Notes: generated by a model not told the origin, from the sequence alone. A stretch of 64,000 bases of DNA from an uncultured Planococcus sp. (GCA_947493585.1 CANLRI010000001.1:2046001-2110000), one strand, 5' to 3'; positions 45,388-54,942 are shown, counted from the first letter of the stretch. Numbers and translations are program-made.

Positions 45388-46962
45388 TTATTTTTTTGCG
45401 TTTTCGGCTTGCCGCAGTTCGACGCGGCGGATCTTGCCGGATGCCGTTTTCGGCAACTCCGTGCGGAAATCGATTGCTCTCGGATATTTATAAGGGGCCG
45501 TCAATTCCTTGACGTGGTTTTGAAGTTCCTTAATAAGCGCTTCTCCGCCTTCATGGCCTTCAGTCAAAACGATGAACGCTTTCACAATCGTCCCGCGGAT
45601 TTCATCTGGTGAACCAACGACAGCGCATTCCTGTACGGCAGGGTGCTTAACGAGTGCATCTTCAACTTCGAACGGCCCGATTGTGTAGCCTGAGGAAATA
45701 ATGATGTCATCGCCTCGTCCTTCAAACCAGAAAAATCCGTCTTCGTCTTTTAACGCTTTGTCACCCGTCACATAATAATCCCCTCGGAACTGCATTTGCG
45801 TCCGCTCTGCGTCTTTAAAATATTCCTTAAAGAGTGCCGGTGTCTCGACGTGTACAGCGATGTCCCCGACTTCTCCAACTGGACAAGGCTCTCCGTTATC
45901 GTCGATGATTTCCACACGGTTGCCGGGCGTCGGTTTGCCCATCGAACCCGTGCGCCCTGCTGTGCCTTTCATCGTTCCGACGAGTAAAGTGTTCTCAGTC
46001 TGCCCATAGCCGTCTCGCACATCCAACTTGAAATGCTTCCGGAACACATCGATCACTTCGGCATTCAATGGCTCTCCGGCCGAAACGGCACTGTGGAGCG
46101 ATCTTAAATCATACTTCGCCAAATCTTTTTGCTTCGCCATCAGACGGTATTCTGTCGGCGTGCAACACAGCACGTTGATTTTTCGTTGTTCCAGTAACTC
46201 CAAATATACTGCTGGGTCGAATTTGCCGTTGTAGACAAACGCCGTCGCCCCGCTTCCGAGCGTCGCAAGAAACGGGCTCCAAATCCATTTTTGCCAGCCC
46301 GGGCTTGCTGTTGCCCAGACCAGATCCCCCGTTTTTGCCCCAAGCCAATGCTCCGCTGAAGTGCGTAAATGTGCATAAGCCCAGCCATGGCTATGGACGA
46401 CGCCTTTTGGATTCCCTGTTGTCCCTGATGTATATGAAAGAAATGCCATATCATCATTTTTGGTCGGCGCCGCGCTGTAAATATCAGATGCTGAAGCCAT
46501 TTCGTTCGTCAACGAAATCCAGGAATTCGATCCTTGGCCAATGACGAAATTTGTCAGCGCATCCATTTCCGCGACTCCTTCGAATTGGCCCAGAAACGGC
46601 TCATACGCAATGACCGCTTTGGCTTCGCTATGGTTCAGGCGGTAAGAAATGTCTTTCGCACGCAGCATTTCGGAACTCGGAATGACGACAAGCCCTGCTT
46701 TCAAAGCGCCGGTGTACACGACATAGGCTTCAATGAGACGAGGTACCATAACCAAGACGACATCGCCTTTTTTTAATCCTGCCGCTTCGAAGCTATTAGC
46801 TGCCCGGTTCGCCTGTTGGATCAATTCATCATATGTAAGTTCTTTCTTTTCCCCTTGGTCATTCTCCCATACAATCGCTTTGCGCCCATCTCCCTTCGCA
46901 AAACGTTCGAATTCTTCCACCAAATTATAGTTTTCAGGTGCCAGCAATTGTTCTCGTTTCAT
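45388..46962 (-). CDS. Acyl-CoA synthetase (MbcS/YtcI-like)
   Basis: An adenylate-forming enzyme of 524 residues. AMP-binding P-loop YTSGTTGNPKGVVHSH, GYGQTE, the hinge with YYVTGDKA and the C-terminal catalytic Lys in PKTASGKIRR are visible. NCBI names this family acyl-CoA synthetase MbcS, a branched-chain short-acid ligase in Staphylococcus aureus; the substrate here is not proven. The start follows GGGGAG. It is unrelated in context to acsA, 15 kb away. A good sigma-A promoter lies upstream. Confidence 0.88.
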   Translation of the reverse strand: MKREQLLAPENYNLVEEFERFAKGDGRKAIVWENDQGEKKELTYDELIQQANRAANSFEAAGLKKGDVVLVMVPRLIEAYVVYTGALKAGLVVIPSSEMLRAKDISYRLNHSEAKAVIAYEPFLGQFEGVAEMDALTNFVIGQGSNSWISLTNEMASASDIYSAAPTKNDDMAFLSYTSGTTGNPKGVVHSHGWAYAHLRTSAEHWLGAKTGDLVWATASPGWQKWIWSPFLATLGSGATAFVYNGKFDPAVYLELLEQRKINVLCCTPTEYRLMAKQKDLAKYDLRSLHSAVSAGEPLNAEVIDVFRKHFKLDVRDGYGQTENTLLVGTMKGTAGRTGSMGKPTPGNRVEIIDDNGEPCPVGEVGDIAVHVETPALFKEYFKDAERTQMQFRGDYYVTGDKALKDEDGFFWFEGRGDDIIISSGYTIGPFEVEDALVKHPAVQECAVVGSPDEIRGTIVKAFIVLTEGHEGGEALIKELQNHVKELTAPYKYPRAIDFRTELPKTASGKIRRVELRQAENAKK

Positions 46963-47005
46963 CCCAATCTCCCCTTTGCCAATAAACTAATATTATTCTT
47001 ATATT

Positions 47006-47033
47006 ATTATACAGCAGATATTTAATTATTCAA
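47006..47033 (-). promoter_or_regulatory. Sigma-A promoter of the acyl-CoA synthetase gene
   Basis: The -35 is TTGAAT (47028-47033) and the -10 is TATAAT (47006-47011), with a 16-nt spacer, in an AT-rich tract. Confidence 0.65.
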
Positions 47034-47099
47034 AATAATTACTCAAAACGAATCGATCGTAAATACTTCCCAATTGTCTGGCTCAAGCATTTTGATTGC

Positions 47100-47122
47100 A
47101 GTGACTTTTTTTAAAAGCCACT
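47100..47122. repeat. Isolated 10-bp hairpin upstream of the acyl-CoA synthetase promoter
   Basis: AGTGACTTTT-TTT-AAAAGCCACT forms a 10-bp stem with one G-T pair on the minus strand. It has no U-run after it and lies between the thiI terminator and this promoter, so it is not needed as a terminator. Role unknown. Confidence 0.4.
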
Positions 47123-47171
47123 ATCAACATTCTAATGGATTGTTCTAATAGAATAACGAATTTCCTCCCAT

Positions 47172-47216
47172 AACAAAAGTCCGGCCGAGAACAAACTTGT
47201 TCTCGGCCGGGCTTTT
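47172..47216 (-). terminator. Terminator of nifZ-thiI
   Basis: A stem of about 20 bp (AAAGTCCGGCCGAGAACAA arm) with TTTTGTT following on the minus strand. Confidence 0.92.
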
Positions 47217-47229
47217 CTAGTGAATCGGA

Positions 47230-48432
47230 TTACAGCAAGTCTTCGAAACGCTGTTGTTTATTTCTTGGGAATTCAATGATCTCACGCGCTTCCACCGCTT
47301 GATCGATCATCTCATCGAATGATACAAAACTCTCGTAATGTTCCACTTTATCCGTTTTTGGTTTCGTTTTCGGATTGGCCGGCGTGAAAATCGTACAGCA
47401 ATCCTCATATGGCCGAATGGAAATATCGTATGTGCCGATGGCTTGTGCCGTTTCGATGATTTCCAGTTTGTCCTGTGCGATCAAGGGGCGCAAAATCGGC
47501 GTTGTCGTCACAGCGTTAATCGCCTGCAAACTTTCAAGCGTCTGGCTGGCGACTTGGCCAAGGCTTTCGCCGGTGATGATTGCTTTAGCGTCCGTTTTTG
47601 CACGCACCGCATCCGCTATGCGCATCATCATGCGGCGCGTGGATGTCATGGTGATATTGTCAGGCACTTGTTTGTGGACTTCCTGCTGGATTTCTGTGAA
47701 TGGAATGATGTGCAAAGTGACAGGAGACCCGAAGCCGCTCAATTTCTCCGCGAGATCGAGCACTTTCTCTTTGGCGCGCTCTGTCGTAAACGGCGGGCTG
47801 AAGAAATGGATCAGTTCAAGTCTTACCCCTCGCTTGAGCATATGATATCCAGCAACAGGGCTATCAATCCCACCTGATAGCATCAATAGCGCCCTGCCGC
47901 CTGCTCCAATCGGCAAGCCGGCTGCGCCTTGGATCGTTTCAGCCATCATATAAGCGGCGTCTTGACGGATTTCGACATTCAAGTCGATATCCGGGTTTTT
48001 CATCGCGACTGTCAGTTCGGGTGTATTTCCGAGTACATATCCCCCTATCGCGCGCATGATTTCCGGTTTTTCGTAAGGGAATTCTTTATTTGGCCTTTTG
48101 ACGGAAACTTTAAAGCTCTTATCTTTAGTATCCATCTTGCTGACGATTGACAAAGCAGTATGCTTCATCTCATCCAATTCCAGGCTGGTCTGTGTCACAG
48201 GGCTGAACGACTGGATGCCGAACACATAAGGAAGGCGTGTCAAAATGTCTTCCATCCCTTGTTCATCGTCGCAGAACAAGAACATGCGGTCACGTTCTGC
48301 TTTGATGCGCAAAGTCGGCGTGCCTGCGAATAAAGTCTGGATATTATTGCGGAGCCTTGAGATGAATGATTTTCGGTTGCGGCCTTTTGTCGACAGCTCA
48401 CCGTAGCGGATAAGAATTTGGTTGGTTTTCAT
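47230..48432 (-). CDS. thiI: tRNA sulfurtransferase ThiI (4-thiouridine synthase)
   Basis: It makes 4-thiouridine at tRNA position 8 and, in many bacteria, delivers sulfur for thiamine. The protein is 400 residues: THUMP domain (about 60-165) and the PP-loop LSGGIDSPVAGY. The C-terminal rhodanese domain of E. coli ThiI is missing, as in Bacillus; a CC pair in YEDCCTIF may take part in sulfur transfer. It overlaps the desulfurase gene by 4 nt (ATGA). Confidence 0.96.
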   Translation of the reverse strand: MKTNQILIRYGELSTKGRNRKSFISRLRNNIQTLFAGTPTLRIKAERDRMFLFCDDEQGMEDILTRLPYVFGIQSFSPVTQTSLELDEMKHTALSIVSKMDTKDKSFKVSVKRPNKEFPYEKPEIMRAIGGYVLGNTPELTVAMKNPDIDLNVEIRQDAAYMMAETIQGAAGLPIGAGGRALLMLSGGIDSPVAGYHMLKRGVRLELIHFFSPPFTTERAKEKVLDLAEKLSGFGSPVTLHIIPFTEIQQEVHKQVPDNITMTSTRRMMMRIADAVRAKTDAKAIITGESLGQVASQTLESLQAINAVTTTPILRPLIAQDKLEIIETAQAIGTYDISIRPYEDCCTIFTPANPKTKPKTDKVEHYESFVSFDEMIDQAVEAREIIEFPRNKQQRFEDLL

Positions 48433-49541
48433 GATGGTTCGACTCCTTTGATCAATTGATGCGCTTTATGGAAACGTTTCTTCAATTCGGTGATGTCTTC
48501 ATGGGTGGTCATAGCGCCAAAGCTGATGCGGATCGTGCCTTCACGGTATTCACGCGGCAAGCCGATTGCTTCGATGACGTGGCTTGCCTGCTTATTCTTG
48601 GAAGAACAGGCGCTCGAAGTGGAAACGATGACGCCTTCCTGCTGTAAGGCACCGACCAAAGTCTCCCCGCGCACATCCTTGATCGCCACGGCTAGGATAT
48701 GCGGCGCGGCACTGGATTCGCTGATGATGTAAATGTCTTTGTATCCAGAGAAAAAGCTGCGCAATTCCGCATTCCATTCTAGATGATCAGGGTTTGGTGT
48801 TGCAAGGCGCAATGCTTTTGCCAGTGCTGCAGCGTTTGGAACCGACACTGTCCCGCTGCGAAGCCCGCCTTCTTGGCCGCCCCCGAACAGGATGGGTTCA
48901 AGTTCCCCTTTATTGACGGCCAAAATTCCGCTGTTCTTCAATCCATGAAGCTTGTGTGCAGAGATAGTCAATAAATCTGGAATCTGCTGCTCGCTTAGTG
49001 GCAGTTTACCAGCACCTTGCACGGCATCTACATGAAACAGCGCGCGGTGGTTTTTAAGCATGCGCCGAATAGCTGCCAATGGATGGATCGTGCCGATTTC
49101 GTTGTTGACCTGCATCAGGCTCACCAAAATCGTATCATCCCGAAGTGCCTGCTTCAGCTCAGTGAGATCGATCGCTCCTTTCCGGTCGACTGGAAGCAGG
49201 GTGATTTCAAATCCTTCTTTTTCAAGTTGCTTTAACGGTTCCAGAACCGAGGGGTGTTCAGTTTTGCACGAAATGATGTGGCGCCCTTTTTCTTGATTGG
49301 CATAAGCCACGCCGCGTATCGCCAAGTTGTTCGCTTCAGTGCCACCTGATGTGAAGATGATTCTTTCACAGCCGAGCAGCCCCTTGATCTGGCTGCGCGC
49401 CGACTCGAGCAAATCTTCCGCTTCATTTCCTAAGCGGTGCAGCGAAGCCGGATTCGCGAAATAGCGGCTGCTTGCCTTCACATAAGTTTCGAGCACTTGC
49501 GGATCCGGTTCAGTCGTTGCGCTATTATCCAAATAAATCAT
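48429..49541 (-). CDS. nifZ: Cysteine desulfurase dedicated to ThiI (NifZ-type)
   Basis: A PLP enzyme of 370 residues that makes protein persulfide from Cys. The PLP lysine is in SAHKLHGLKN and the catalytic Cys is in VSTSSACSSKN. The overlap with thiI matches B. subtilis NifZ, which supplies sulfur to ThiI. There is no iscU or sufU nearby, so a general Fe-S role is unlikely for this copy. Confidence 0.93.
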   Translation of the reverse strand: MIYLDNSATTEPDPQVLETYVKASSRYFANPASLHRLGNEAEDLLESARSQIKGLLGCERIIFTSGGTEANNLAIRGVAYANQEKGRHIISCKTEHPSVLEPLKQLEKEGFEITLLPVDRKGAIDLTELKQALRDDTILVSLMQVNNEIGTIHPLAAIRRMLKNHRALFHVDAVQGAGKLPLSEQQIPDLLTISAHKLHGLKNSGILAVNKGELEPILFGGGQEGGLRSGTVSVPNAAALAKALRLATPNPDHLEWNAELRSFFSGYKDIYIISESSAAPHILAVAIKDVRGETLVGALQQEGVIVSTSSACSSKNKQASHVIEAIGLPREYREGTIRISFGAMTTHEDITELKKRFHKAHQLIKGVEPS

Positions 49542-49554
49542 TGCAATCCCTCCG

Positions 49555-49588
49555 AAAAGAAAACCACCAGCTTGTCTGCTGGTGGTTT
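49555..49588 (-). terminator. Terminator of ezrA
   Basis: The arms AAACCACCAGC/GCTGGTGGTTT (49561-49588), followed by TTCTTTTC on the minus strand. Confidence 0.9.
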
Positions 49589-49598
49589 CGTTATTTTC

Positions 49599-51293
49599 TT
49601 AGTCCTTCTCTTTTACGAGCACTTCAATACGTTTCATCGAGCCGGGTTCGAAATTCTCGACTGCTGTCGCCGCTTCTTCGAGTGCTTTCGTATAGCGCAT
49701 TTGGCGGAATGATTCTTCCGCTTCCAAAAGATGGGCGTGAAGCTGTGGATTCGTTTTACGGTAACGGTTTCCATACTGGATAATGCGTTCCACGAGCAAG
49801 ACATTTTCGACCATTTCTTTCGCTTTGATCTCTACATCCGTAATGCTGGTTTCTGCCTGTTCCATATAATTATCAACTAACTTCATATTAAGGGGCACTT
49901 CGCGAAGCGCGCGCATCGCGACAAACAAATGCTCTTCCGCTTCCTCGAGACGGACATCCATGTCTTCCGGAATTCCCGGGATATTCGCTTTATGGAGCAT
50001 GCGGTCCGTTTCCTGAAGGCGGCGTCTCAATTCGTCCACATGAATGCGGGCTTTGTTTTCCTCGACGCGCAAGTTTTTCAACGAATCGGTAAAGTCCATC
50101 TGTGTCGAATCGACGATCGTTAAATCTTCACGGATGTGCATCAATTCGTCCTGAAGGCTTGAATAAGCGGATTGGTCTTCTTCCAAACGGTTTGATAGAA
50201 GTTCAAACCGTTTCGCCAACTGCTCGACTTTTTCCAGGCAAGTCTTTGGAATGGATGCTTCTTGGTCCGTAATTTTATAGCTGTGCTGTACATAGCGGCT
50301 TTCTTCTTCCAGCTCTTGAGTGTCACGCGCCACAACTTGCAGATGGCGTTCCGTTTCCATCAAGTGCTGATCGATATAATGTTTGGCCGCCACTTCTTTT
50401 TCAAGTAGATCGTACATTGCGTCGATTCGGTCTTTGATTTCATCGACTTGGTTTTTGCTATCGGTTACTTCCAAAGTTTCTAGTTGTTTTTTCAAGACAG
50501 CCAGCTCTTGTTCGATCTCTTCGATCTTTTCAGTTAAGCCAAGATGGTTGAGGTAATACGACTGCTCTTCCATTTCCTGTTTGCCTTGGCGTAGCTGTGC
50601 CAAATCCTGTGGAATCTTCTCATCGATTTCCGTCAGCATCATCGGGATATCGTCCACCAACATGAAAGCTTCTGAGCTGTCAGCAGATAAATTAATGACC
50701 GTTTCACGAGCTCTTAAGTAATTTCCTTCATCCGTCAGCTGGTCGTATTCCTCAAAGCGTTGAACGAACGACTCCAAGCGTTTTTCGAGCGGTCCCGCCG
50801 CTGCGCCGTATGATGATTTATGCGCAAGCAGGTTTTTGCGGGCACGAACGTATTTGTCTTGGATTAGATCCATTTCGCTGCGATTTTTCTCTTCACTGCC
50901 AACCAATTCATCGAGTTCCGAGAAAATGACCGCGATTTGCTGGTCTGTATCGTCAATTTTTACTTCGGCTTGTTTCTCGAGTTTGGAAGCTTTCGGAAAA
51001 TTAAAACGTTTGATCGATTCTTCTGCGTCATAGAGTGTGGCGTCTATTTTCGGAATGTCGACATCCATGATTTCGTCCCATTTATTGCGCCAGCGCTCGA
51101 ACATTTCTTCTGTCTGGCCATTCAAGTTTAATTGTTTCACCTTAGTAAGTTCTTCCATAATTGGTTTCTCTTTTAGTTGCAGTTTCAGTTGTTCCAGACG
51201 CTCGATTTCCGCATTGTGTTTTTTTCGAAACACCATGCCAATGATAAGCAGCGCCAATAGAATGATGACCGCAATGATGATATACTCCATCAT
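49599..51293 (-). CDS. ezrA: Septation ring formation regulator EzrA
   Basis: A division protein of 564 residues. An N-terminal membrane anchor (about 3-22) is followed by a long, highly charged helical, spectrin-like coiled-coil cytoplasmic region. EzrA restricts extra FtsZ rings and helps link FtsZ to cell-wall synthases. Two ATGs in tandem (51293, 51290) give one residue of uncertainty. Stands alone with its own terminator. Confidence 0.95.
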   Translation of the reverse strand: MMEYIIIAVIILLALLIIGMVFRKKHNAEIERLEQLKLQLKEKPIMEELTKVKQLNLNGQTEEMFERWRNKWDEIMDVDIPKIDATLYDAEESIKRFNFPKASKLEKQAEVKIDDTDQQIAVIFSELDELVGSEEKNRSEMDLIQDKYVRARKNLLAHKSSYGAAAGPLEKRLESFVQRFEEYDQLTDEGNYLRARETVINLSADSSEAFMLVDDIPMMLTEIDEKIPQDLAQLRQGKQEMEEQSYYLNHLGLTEKIEEIEQELAVLKKQLETLEVTDSKNQVDEIKDRIDAMYDLLEKEVAAKHYIDQHLMETERHLQVVARDTQELEEESRYVQHSYKITDQEASIPKTCLEKVEQLAKRFELLSNRLEEDQSAYSSLQDELMHIREDLTIVDSTQMDFTDSLKNLRVEENKARIHVDELRRRLQETDRMLHKANIPGIPEDMDVRLEEAEEHLFVAMRALREVPLNMKLVDNYMEQAETSITDVEIKAKEMVENVLLVERIIQYGNRYRKTNPQLHAHLLEAEESFRQMRYTKALEEAATAVENFEPGSMKRIEVLVKEKD

Positions 51294-51443
51294 AAGTCAT
51301 TTAGCCCCCTGTTCCAAATACATTACCGGTTACATAAGTATGTTTAATGATTCTTTCATTTTAACATGTATTCTACTCTTTTGTTTGCCAAATTAGAAGA
51401 AAACAGGGAATAATTTTATCAAATTGAAAAGATGGTGAACTTT

Positions 51444-52244
51444 ATGAATAAACGCGATGGCCACATCCATACTCCGTTCTGCCCTCACGGAACAAGCGAT
51501 CCGTTTCGTGCTTATATCGAAAAAGCTGAAAAAAATGGATTTTTAGACATCAGCTTTACCGAGCATGCCCCTTTGCCTGAGGGATTTATGGATACGACGC
51601 CCGCTCAAGACAGCGGCATGAAGATGGGCGAACTGCCCGCTTATTTCGAGGCGCTCGATAAGGTGAAAGCACAAGCGGCAGGCATACGGATCCGCAGCGG
51701 CCTGGAAGTTGATTTTATCCAAGGTTTTGAAAAAGAGACCGCTCAATTTTTGGAAACCATCGGGACAAAACTAGAAGACGCCATCTTATCAGTCCATTTC
51801 CTGCGCTATCAAGACCGCTGGATCTGTTCGGATTTTAGCGCGGAAGTATTTATGGAGCTCGCGAAAGACATGGGGTCTGTGCAAGCCGTCTATGATCTAT
51901 ATTACGATACGGTCGAAGCTTCCATATTGGCGGACCTCGGCCCCCATAAACCGAAACGCATTGGCCATCCGACTTTATGCCATAAATTCCAGCATATCCA
52001 TAAAGAACGAATCGATGATGATGCCCGCATCCGCAAGATCCTTAAGATGATAAACGACCATGGCTATGAACTGGACGTCAATTCCGCAGGGCTATCAAAA
52101 CCAGGCTGCCTGGAATTTTATCCCCCGGAGCCTTATATCGCGTATGCACGCGAACTCGGCATCCCGCTCGTCTTCGGATCGGATGCCCACAGTGCTGAAG
52201 GCTTGCACAAATACGCGGATCGCTTTTATACTGAACACTATTAA
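51444..52244 (+). CDS. hisJ: Histidinol-phosphatase HisJ (PHP family)
   Basis: It dephosphorylates histidinol phosphate in histidine synthesis. The protein is 266 residues, with PHP metal ligands in DGHIHTPFCPHG, TEHAP and GSDAHS. The start at 51444 (MNKRDGH) follows GGTGA; an ATG four codons earlier overlaps that signal. The other his genes are not here; B. subtilis also keeps hisJ beside ezrA. Confidence 0.93.
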   Translation: MNKRDGHIHTPFCPHGTSDPFRAYIEKAEKNGFLDISFTEHAPLPEGFMDTTPAQDSGMKMGELPAYFEALDKVKAQAAGIRIRSGLEVDFIQGFEKETAQFLETIGTKLEDAILSVHFLRYQDRWICSDFSAEVFMELAKDMGSVQAVYDLYYDTVEASILADLGPHKPKRIGHPTLCHKFQHIHKERIDDDARIRKILKMINDHGYELDVNSAGLSKPGCLEFYPPEPYIAYARELGIPLVFGSDAHSAEGLHKYADRFYTEHY

Positions 52245-52273
52245 ATAGAAACTATTAGAAATGAGATGATTCC

Positions 52274-52753
52274 ATGTTTGCTACATCTAGCTACAGCGGT
52301 ACACGTGAAGAACAATACAATCTGCTCAACAAACAATTGGACGCATTGCTCACTGGCGAACCGAACCGCATTGCCAATTTATCCAATGCTTCTGCACTGC
52401 TCGGCCAGTTTCTTGACCGCATCAATTGGGTCGGATTTTATCTGATGGAAGAGGACGAGCTCGTCCTCGGCCCATTCCAGGGAATGCCGGCATGCGTTCG
52501 CATCCCGGTCGGAAAAGGAGTATGCGGTACAGCCATCGACAAAAATGAAACGATGCTCATTGATGATGTCCATGCTTTTCCTGGCCATATCGCCTGTGAC
52601 GCTGCTTCGCGCTCGGAGATTGTAGTGCCTCTCTATAAAAACGGCGAAGCATACGGCGTGCTCGATATCGACAGCCCGGAACTTGCCCGTTTTACAGAAG
52701 AAGACCGCATTGGACTTGAAAAATTTGCAGAGACATTATTGAAGCACATTTAA
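52274..52753 (+). CDS. Free methionine-R-sulfoxide reductase (GAF domain, YtsP)
   Basis: It reduces free methionine-(R)-sulfoxide. The 159-residue GAF protein has the three family cysteines C74, C84 and C108 (MPACVRIP, GKGVCGTA, HIACDAAS). Other family features are NWVGFYLM and DIDSPELARFTEEDR. Named YtsP in B. subtilis. Preceded by a moderate GAGATGA signal, 29 nt behind hisJ. Confidence 0.92.
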   Translation: MFATSSYSGTREEQYNLLNKQLDALLTGEPNRIANLSNASALLGQFLDRINWVGFYLMEEDELVLGPFQGMPACVRIPVGKGVCGTAIDKNETMLIDDVHAFPGHIACDAASRSEIVVPLYKNGEAYGVLDIDSPELARFTEEDRIGLEKFAETLLKHI

Positions 52754-52760
52754 ACAGACG

Positions 52761-52797
52761 AAAGATCCCGGCAGACTGTCTGCCGGGATCTTTTTTA
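52761..52797. terminator. Bidirectional terminator, ytsP / Cys-Met lyase gene
   Basis: A 15-bp perfect stem AAAGATCCCGGCAGA/TCTGCCGGGATCTTT is followed by a T-run on the plus strand and by TTTCGTC on the minus strand. Confidence 0.92.
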
Positions 52798-54003
52798 GAT
52801 TTCCTGCAAATTGGATTTGATTTGAGCGAAGGCCTGCTCGAGGTCAGCCATTAAATCCTCGACGTTCTCAAGCCCGACCGACAAGCGCACGAGTGAATCA
52901 CTGATGCCCATCCGCTCCCGCTCTTCCGGAGGGACGACCGCGTGGGTCATCGTCGCCGGATGCTGGATCAAGGTTTCGGCATCCCCGAGACTGACGGCAA
53001 TCTTGATGAGCGACAAAGCATTCAAAAATTCCTGCGCCTGCTTCTTCCCGCCTTCGAGCTCGAACGAGATCAATCCCCCGCCGCGGCGCATCTGGTCTTT
53101 AGCAATCGACACTTGCGGGTGCCCCGCATCAAATGGGTACAAGATGCTCTTGACCGCCTGTTCGCCATGTAGAAATGCGACAACCTTCTCCGCATTGTCG
53201 ATGTGGCGGTCCATCCGCACATGCAAAGTCTTCAATCCGCGGATCAACAACCAGGCATCAAATGGGGACATGATGCCACCGAAATCTTTCTGGACGGTCA
53301 TGCGGATCAACTGCATCTCTTGTGCATCCGCGCCGACCAGCACTCCGCCGATAACATCGCCGTGGCCGTTCAAATACTTGGTGGCGCTATGGAGCACAAA
53401 ATCAGCTCCGAACTCAAGCGGATTCTGCAAATACGGCGAACTGAACGTGTTATCGACAACTACCCGTAAGCCGTGTTTCTTGGCGGCCACTTCAACCGCA
53501 CGCAAATTGACCAGTTCCATGGTCGGGTTGATCGGCGTTTCGACATAAATCACTTTTGTCTCTGGCCGGATCGCCTGTTCAATTTGTTCTTCAGTCGTCA
53601 TCGCAATGAGTGAATGCGTAATGCCGTACTTCTCTTCCATGATTTCCAGCAGGCCGAACGTGCAGCCATAGATTCCGCGTGAACACAACACGTGGTCGCC
53701 TGCTTTCGTCAAATGGACGAGGATTGCACTGACAGCGGCCATCCCCGACCCAAATGCCAGTGCAGCTTCCCCTCCTTCGATTTCCGCCATGCGCTGTTCC
53801 AAGACGCGCACTGTCGGATTGCCGAGACGCGAATAAATATTTCCGTCTTGTTCCCCGGCAAAACGGGCTTCTCCCTGCTCGGCATTCGCGAACGAATACG
53901 TAGATGTTTGATAAAGCGGCGTAGCTAAGCTGTCATGATGCTCAGAACTGTCGTAGCCCTCATGGATCACGGCCGTTTCAAACTTGTTCTTTTGTTTCAT
54001 CAT
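52795..54003 (-). CDS. Cys/Met-metabolism PLP enzyme, methionine gamma-lyase-like
   Basis: A trans-sulfuration family PLP enzyme of about 402 residues. The PLP lysine is in HSATKYLNGHGDVIGG, and YSRLGNPT and CSRGIYGCTFG-type active-site blocks are present. Best fit is methionine gamma-lyase (MegL), which degrades Met to methanethiol, ammonia and 2-oxobutyrate; cystathionine lyase or synthase cannot be excluded by eye. The Cys in the GIYGCTFG block sits where MegL has its active-site Cys. Start at ATG 54003 after AAGGGG. A perfect cre precedes the gene. Confidence 0.88.
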   Translation of the reverse strand: MMKQKNKFETAVIHEGYDSSEHHDSLATPLYQTSTYSFANAEQGEARFAGEQDGNIYSRLGNPTVRVLEQRMAEIEGGEAALAFGSGMAAVSAILVHLTKAGDHVLCSRGIYGCTFGLLEIMEEKYGITHSLIAMTTEEQIEQAIRPETKVIYVETPINPTMELVNLRAVEVAAKKHGLRVVVDNTFSSPYLQNPLEFGADFVLHSATKYLNGHGDVIGGVLVGADAQEMQLIRMTVQKDFGGIMSPFDAWLLIRGLKTLHVRMDRHIDNAEKVVAFLHGEQAVKSILYPFDAGHPQVSIAKDQMRRGGGLISFELEGGKKQAQEFLNALSLIKIAVSLGDAETLIQHPATMTHAVVPPEERERMGISDSLVRLSVGLENVEDLMADLEQAFAQIKSNLQEI

Positions 54004-54025
54004 CAATACACCCCTTAAGAAAAAT

Positions 54026-54040
54026 AGAAAGCGCTTACAT
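54026..54040 (-). promoter_or_regulatory. cre (CcpA site) upstream of the Cys/Met lyase gene
   Basis: The minus strand reads ATGTAAGCGCTTTCT, a full match to the cre consensus WTGNAANCGNWNNCW. It lies just after a likely -10 (TAAAAT), where CcpA binding represses. So this amino-acid-degrading gene is probably under glucose repression. Confidence 0.7.
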
Positions 54041-54116
54041 TTACAACTATCTCCATTTTACTCTGTGTATGATAAAAAGGAAAGCTTCATTTTCCGTACT
54101 ATTTGCCATTTATTCG

Positions 54117-54146
54117 TTGACTGGCCTAACCGCTATCGGTTATACT
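54117..54146 (+). promoter_or_regulatory. Sigma-A promoter of rpsD
   Basis: The -35 is TTGACT (54117-54122) and the -10 is TATACT (54141-54146), with an 18-nt spacer. Confidence 0.72.
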
Positions 54147-54152
54147 AGCCTT

Positions 54153-54330
54153 TGTGTAAAATAATCGCAGCAGTTGTATGTGCGGGTTTGCCCATTTTGT
54201 TCCTCTGCGGAGGTGTATCGCGTAACTCTTGGCTGCTGAGCGAAGGTACATGAAAACAAAATGGCTTGCAGCATGAATACATCTGGTTTTTATTTTACTC
54301 TAAAAACCAAATTAGAGGAGGAGACTCATT
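54153..54330 (+). promoter_or_regulatory. Autoregulatory leader of rpsD (S4 leader type)
   Basis: A 178-nt untranslated leader. A long-range stem CCATTTTGTT (54192-54201) / AACAAAATGG (54255-54264) encloses further hairpins, and an AT-rich hairpin (54285-54308) precedes the Shine-Dalgarno. In B. subtilis free S4 binds its own leader and represses. Structure is read by eye; the match to the described S4 leader is by position and shape. Confidence 0.7.
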
Positions 54331-54933
54331 ATGTCTCGTTATACAGGTCCAGCATGGAAACTGTCACGTCGCCTTGGAATTTCTTTGAGCGGCACAGGTA
54401 AAGAACTCGAAAAACGCCCTTACGCACCAGGTCAACATGGTGCTAACCAACGCCGTAAAGTTTCTGAATACGGTTTGCAATTGCAAGAAAAACAAAAACT
54501 ACGCTTCATGTACGGAGTTAACGAACGCCAGTTCAAAACAATGTTCAACAAAGCTGGTAAAATGGAAGGCAAACACGGCGAGAACTTCATGATCTTGCTT
54601 GAAACACGCCTTGACAACGTCGTTTACCGCCTCGGCCTTGCGCGCACTCGCCGCCAAGCTCGCCAATTGGTAAACCACGGCCACATCCTTGTTGATGGCA
54701 AACGCGTAGACATCCCGTCTTACGGCGTAAAACCAGGACAAACAATCGCTTTCCGCGAAAAGTCCAACAACCTTGATGTTGTCAACGAAGCGATCGAAGT
54801 GAACAGCTTCGTTCCAGAATACGTTTCAATCGACGCTGACAAAAAAGAAGGCACATTCGTCCGTCTCCCAGAGCGCAGCGAATTGTCTGCTGAAATCAAC
54901 GAACAATTGATCGTTGAGTTCTACTCACGTTAA
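54331..54933 (+). CDS. rpsD: 30S ribosomal protein S4
   Basis: A primary 16S rRNA-binding protein needed for 30S assembly and decoding fidelity. The 200-residue protein begins [18 protein letters not shown] and has the S4 RNA-binding motif [10 protein letters not shown]...[15 protein letters not shown]. It lacks zinc cysteines, as usual in Bacillus. Codon use is strongly biased, as in highly expressed genes. Stands alone as in other Bacillales. Confidence 0.99.
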   Translation: MSRYTGPAWKLSRRLGISLSGTGKELEKRPYAPGQHGANQRRKVSEYGLQLQEKQKLRFMYGVNERQFKTMFNKAGKMEGKHGENFMILLETRLDNVVYRLGLARTRRQARQLVNHGHILVDGKRVDIPSYGVKPGQTIAFREKSNNLDVVNEAIEVNSFVPEYVSIDADKKEGTFVRLPERSELSAEINEQLIVEFYSR

Positions 54934-54942
54934 TCGATTGAC

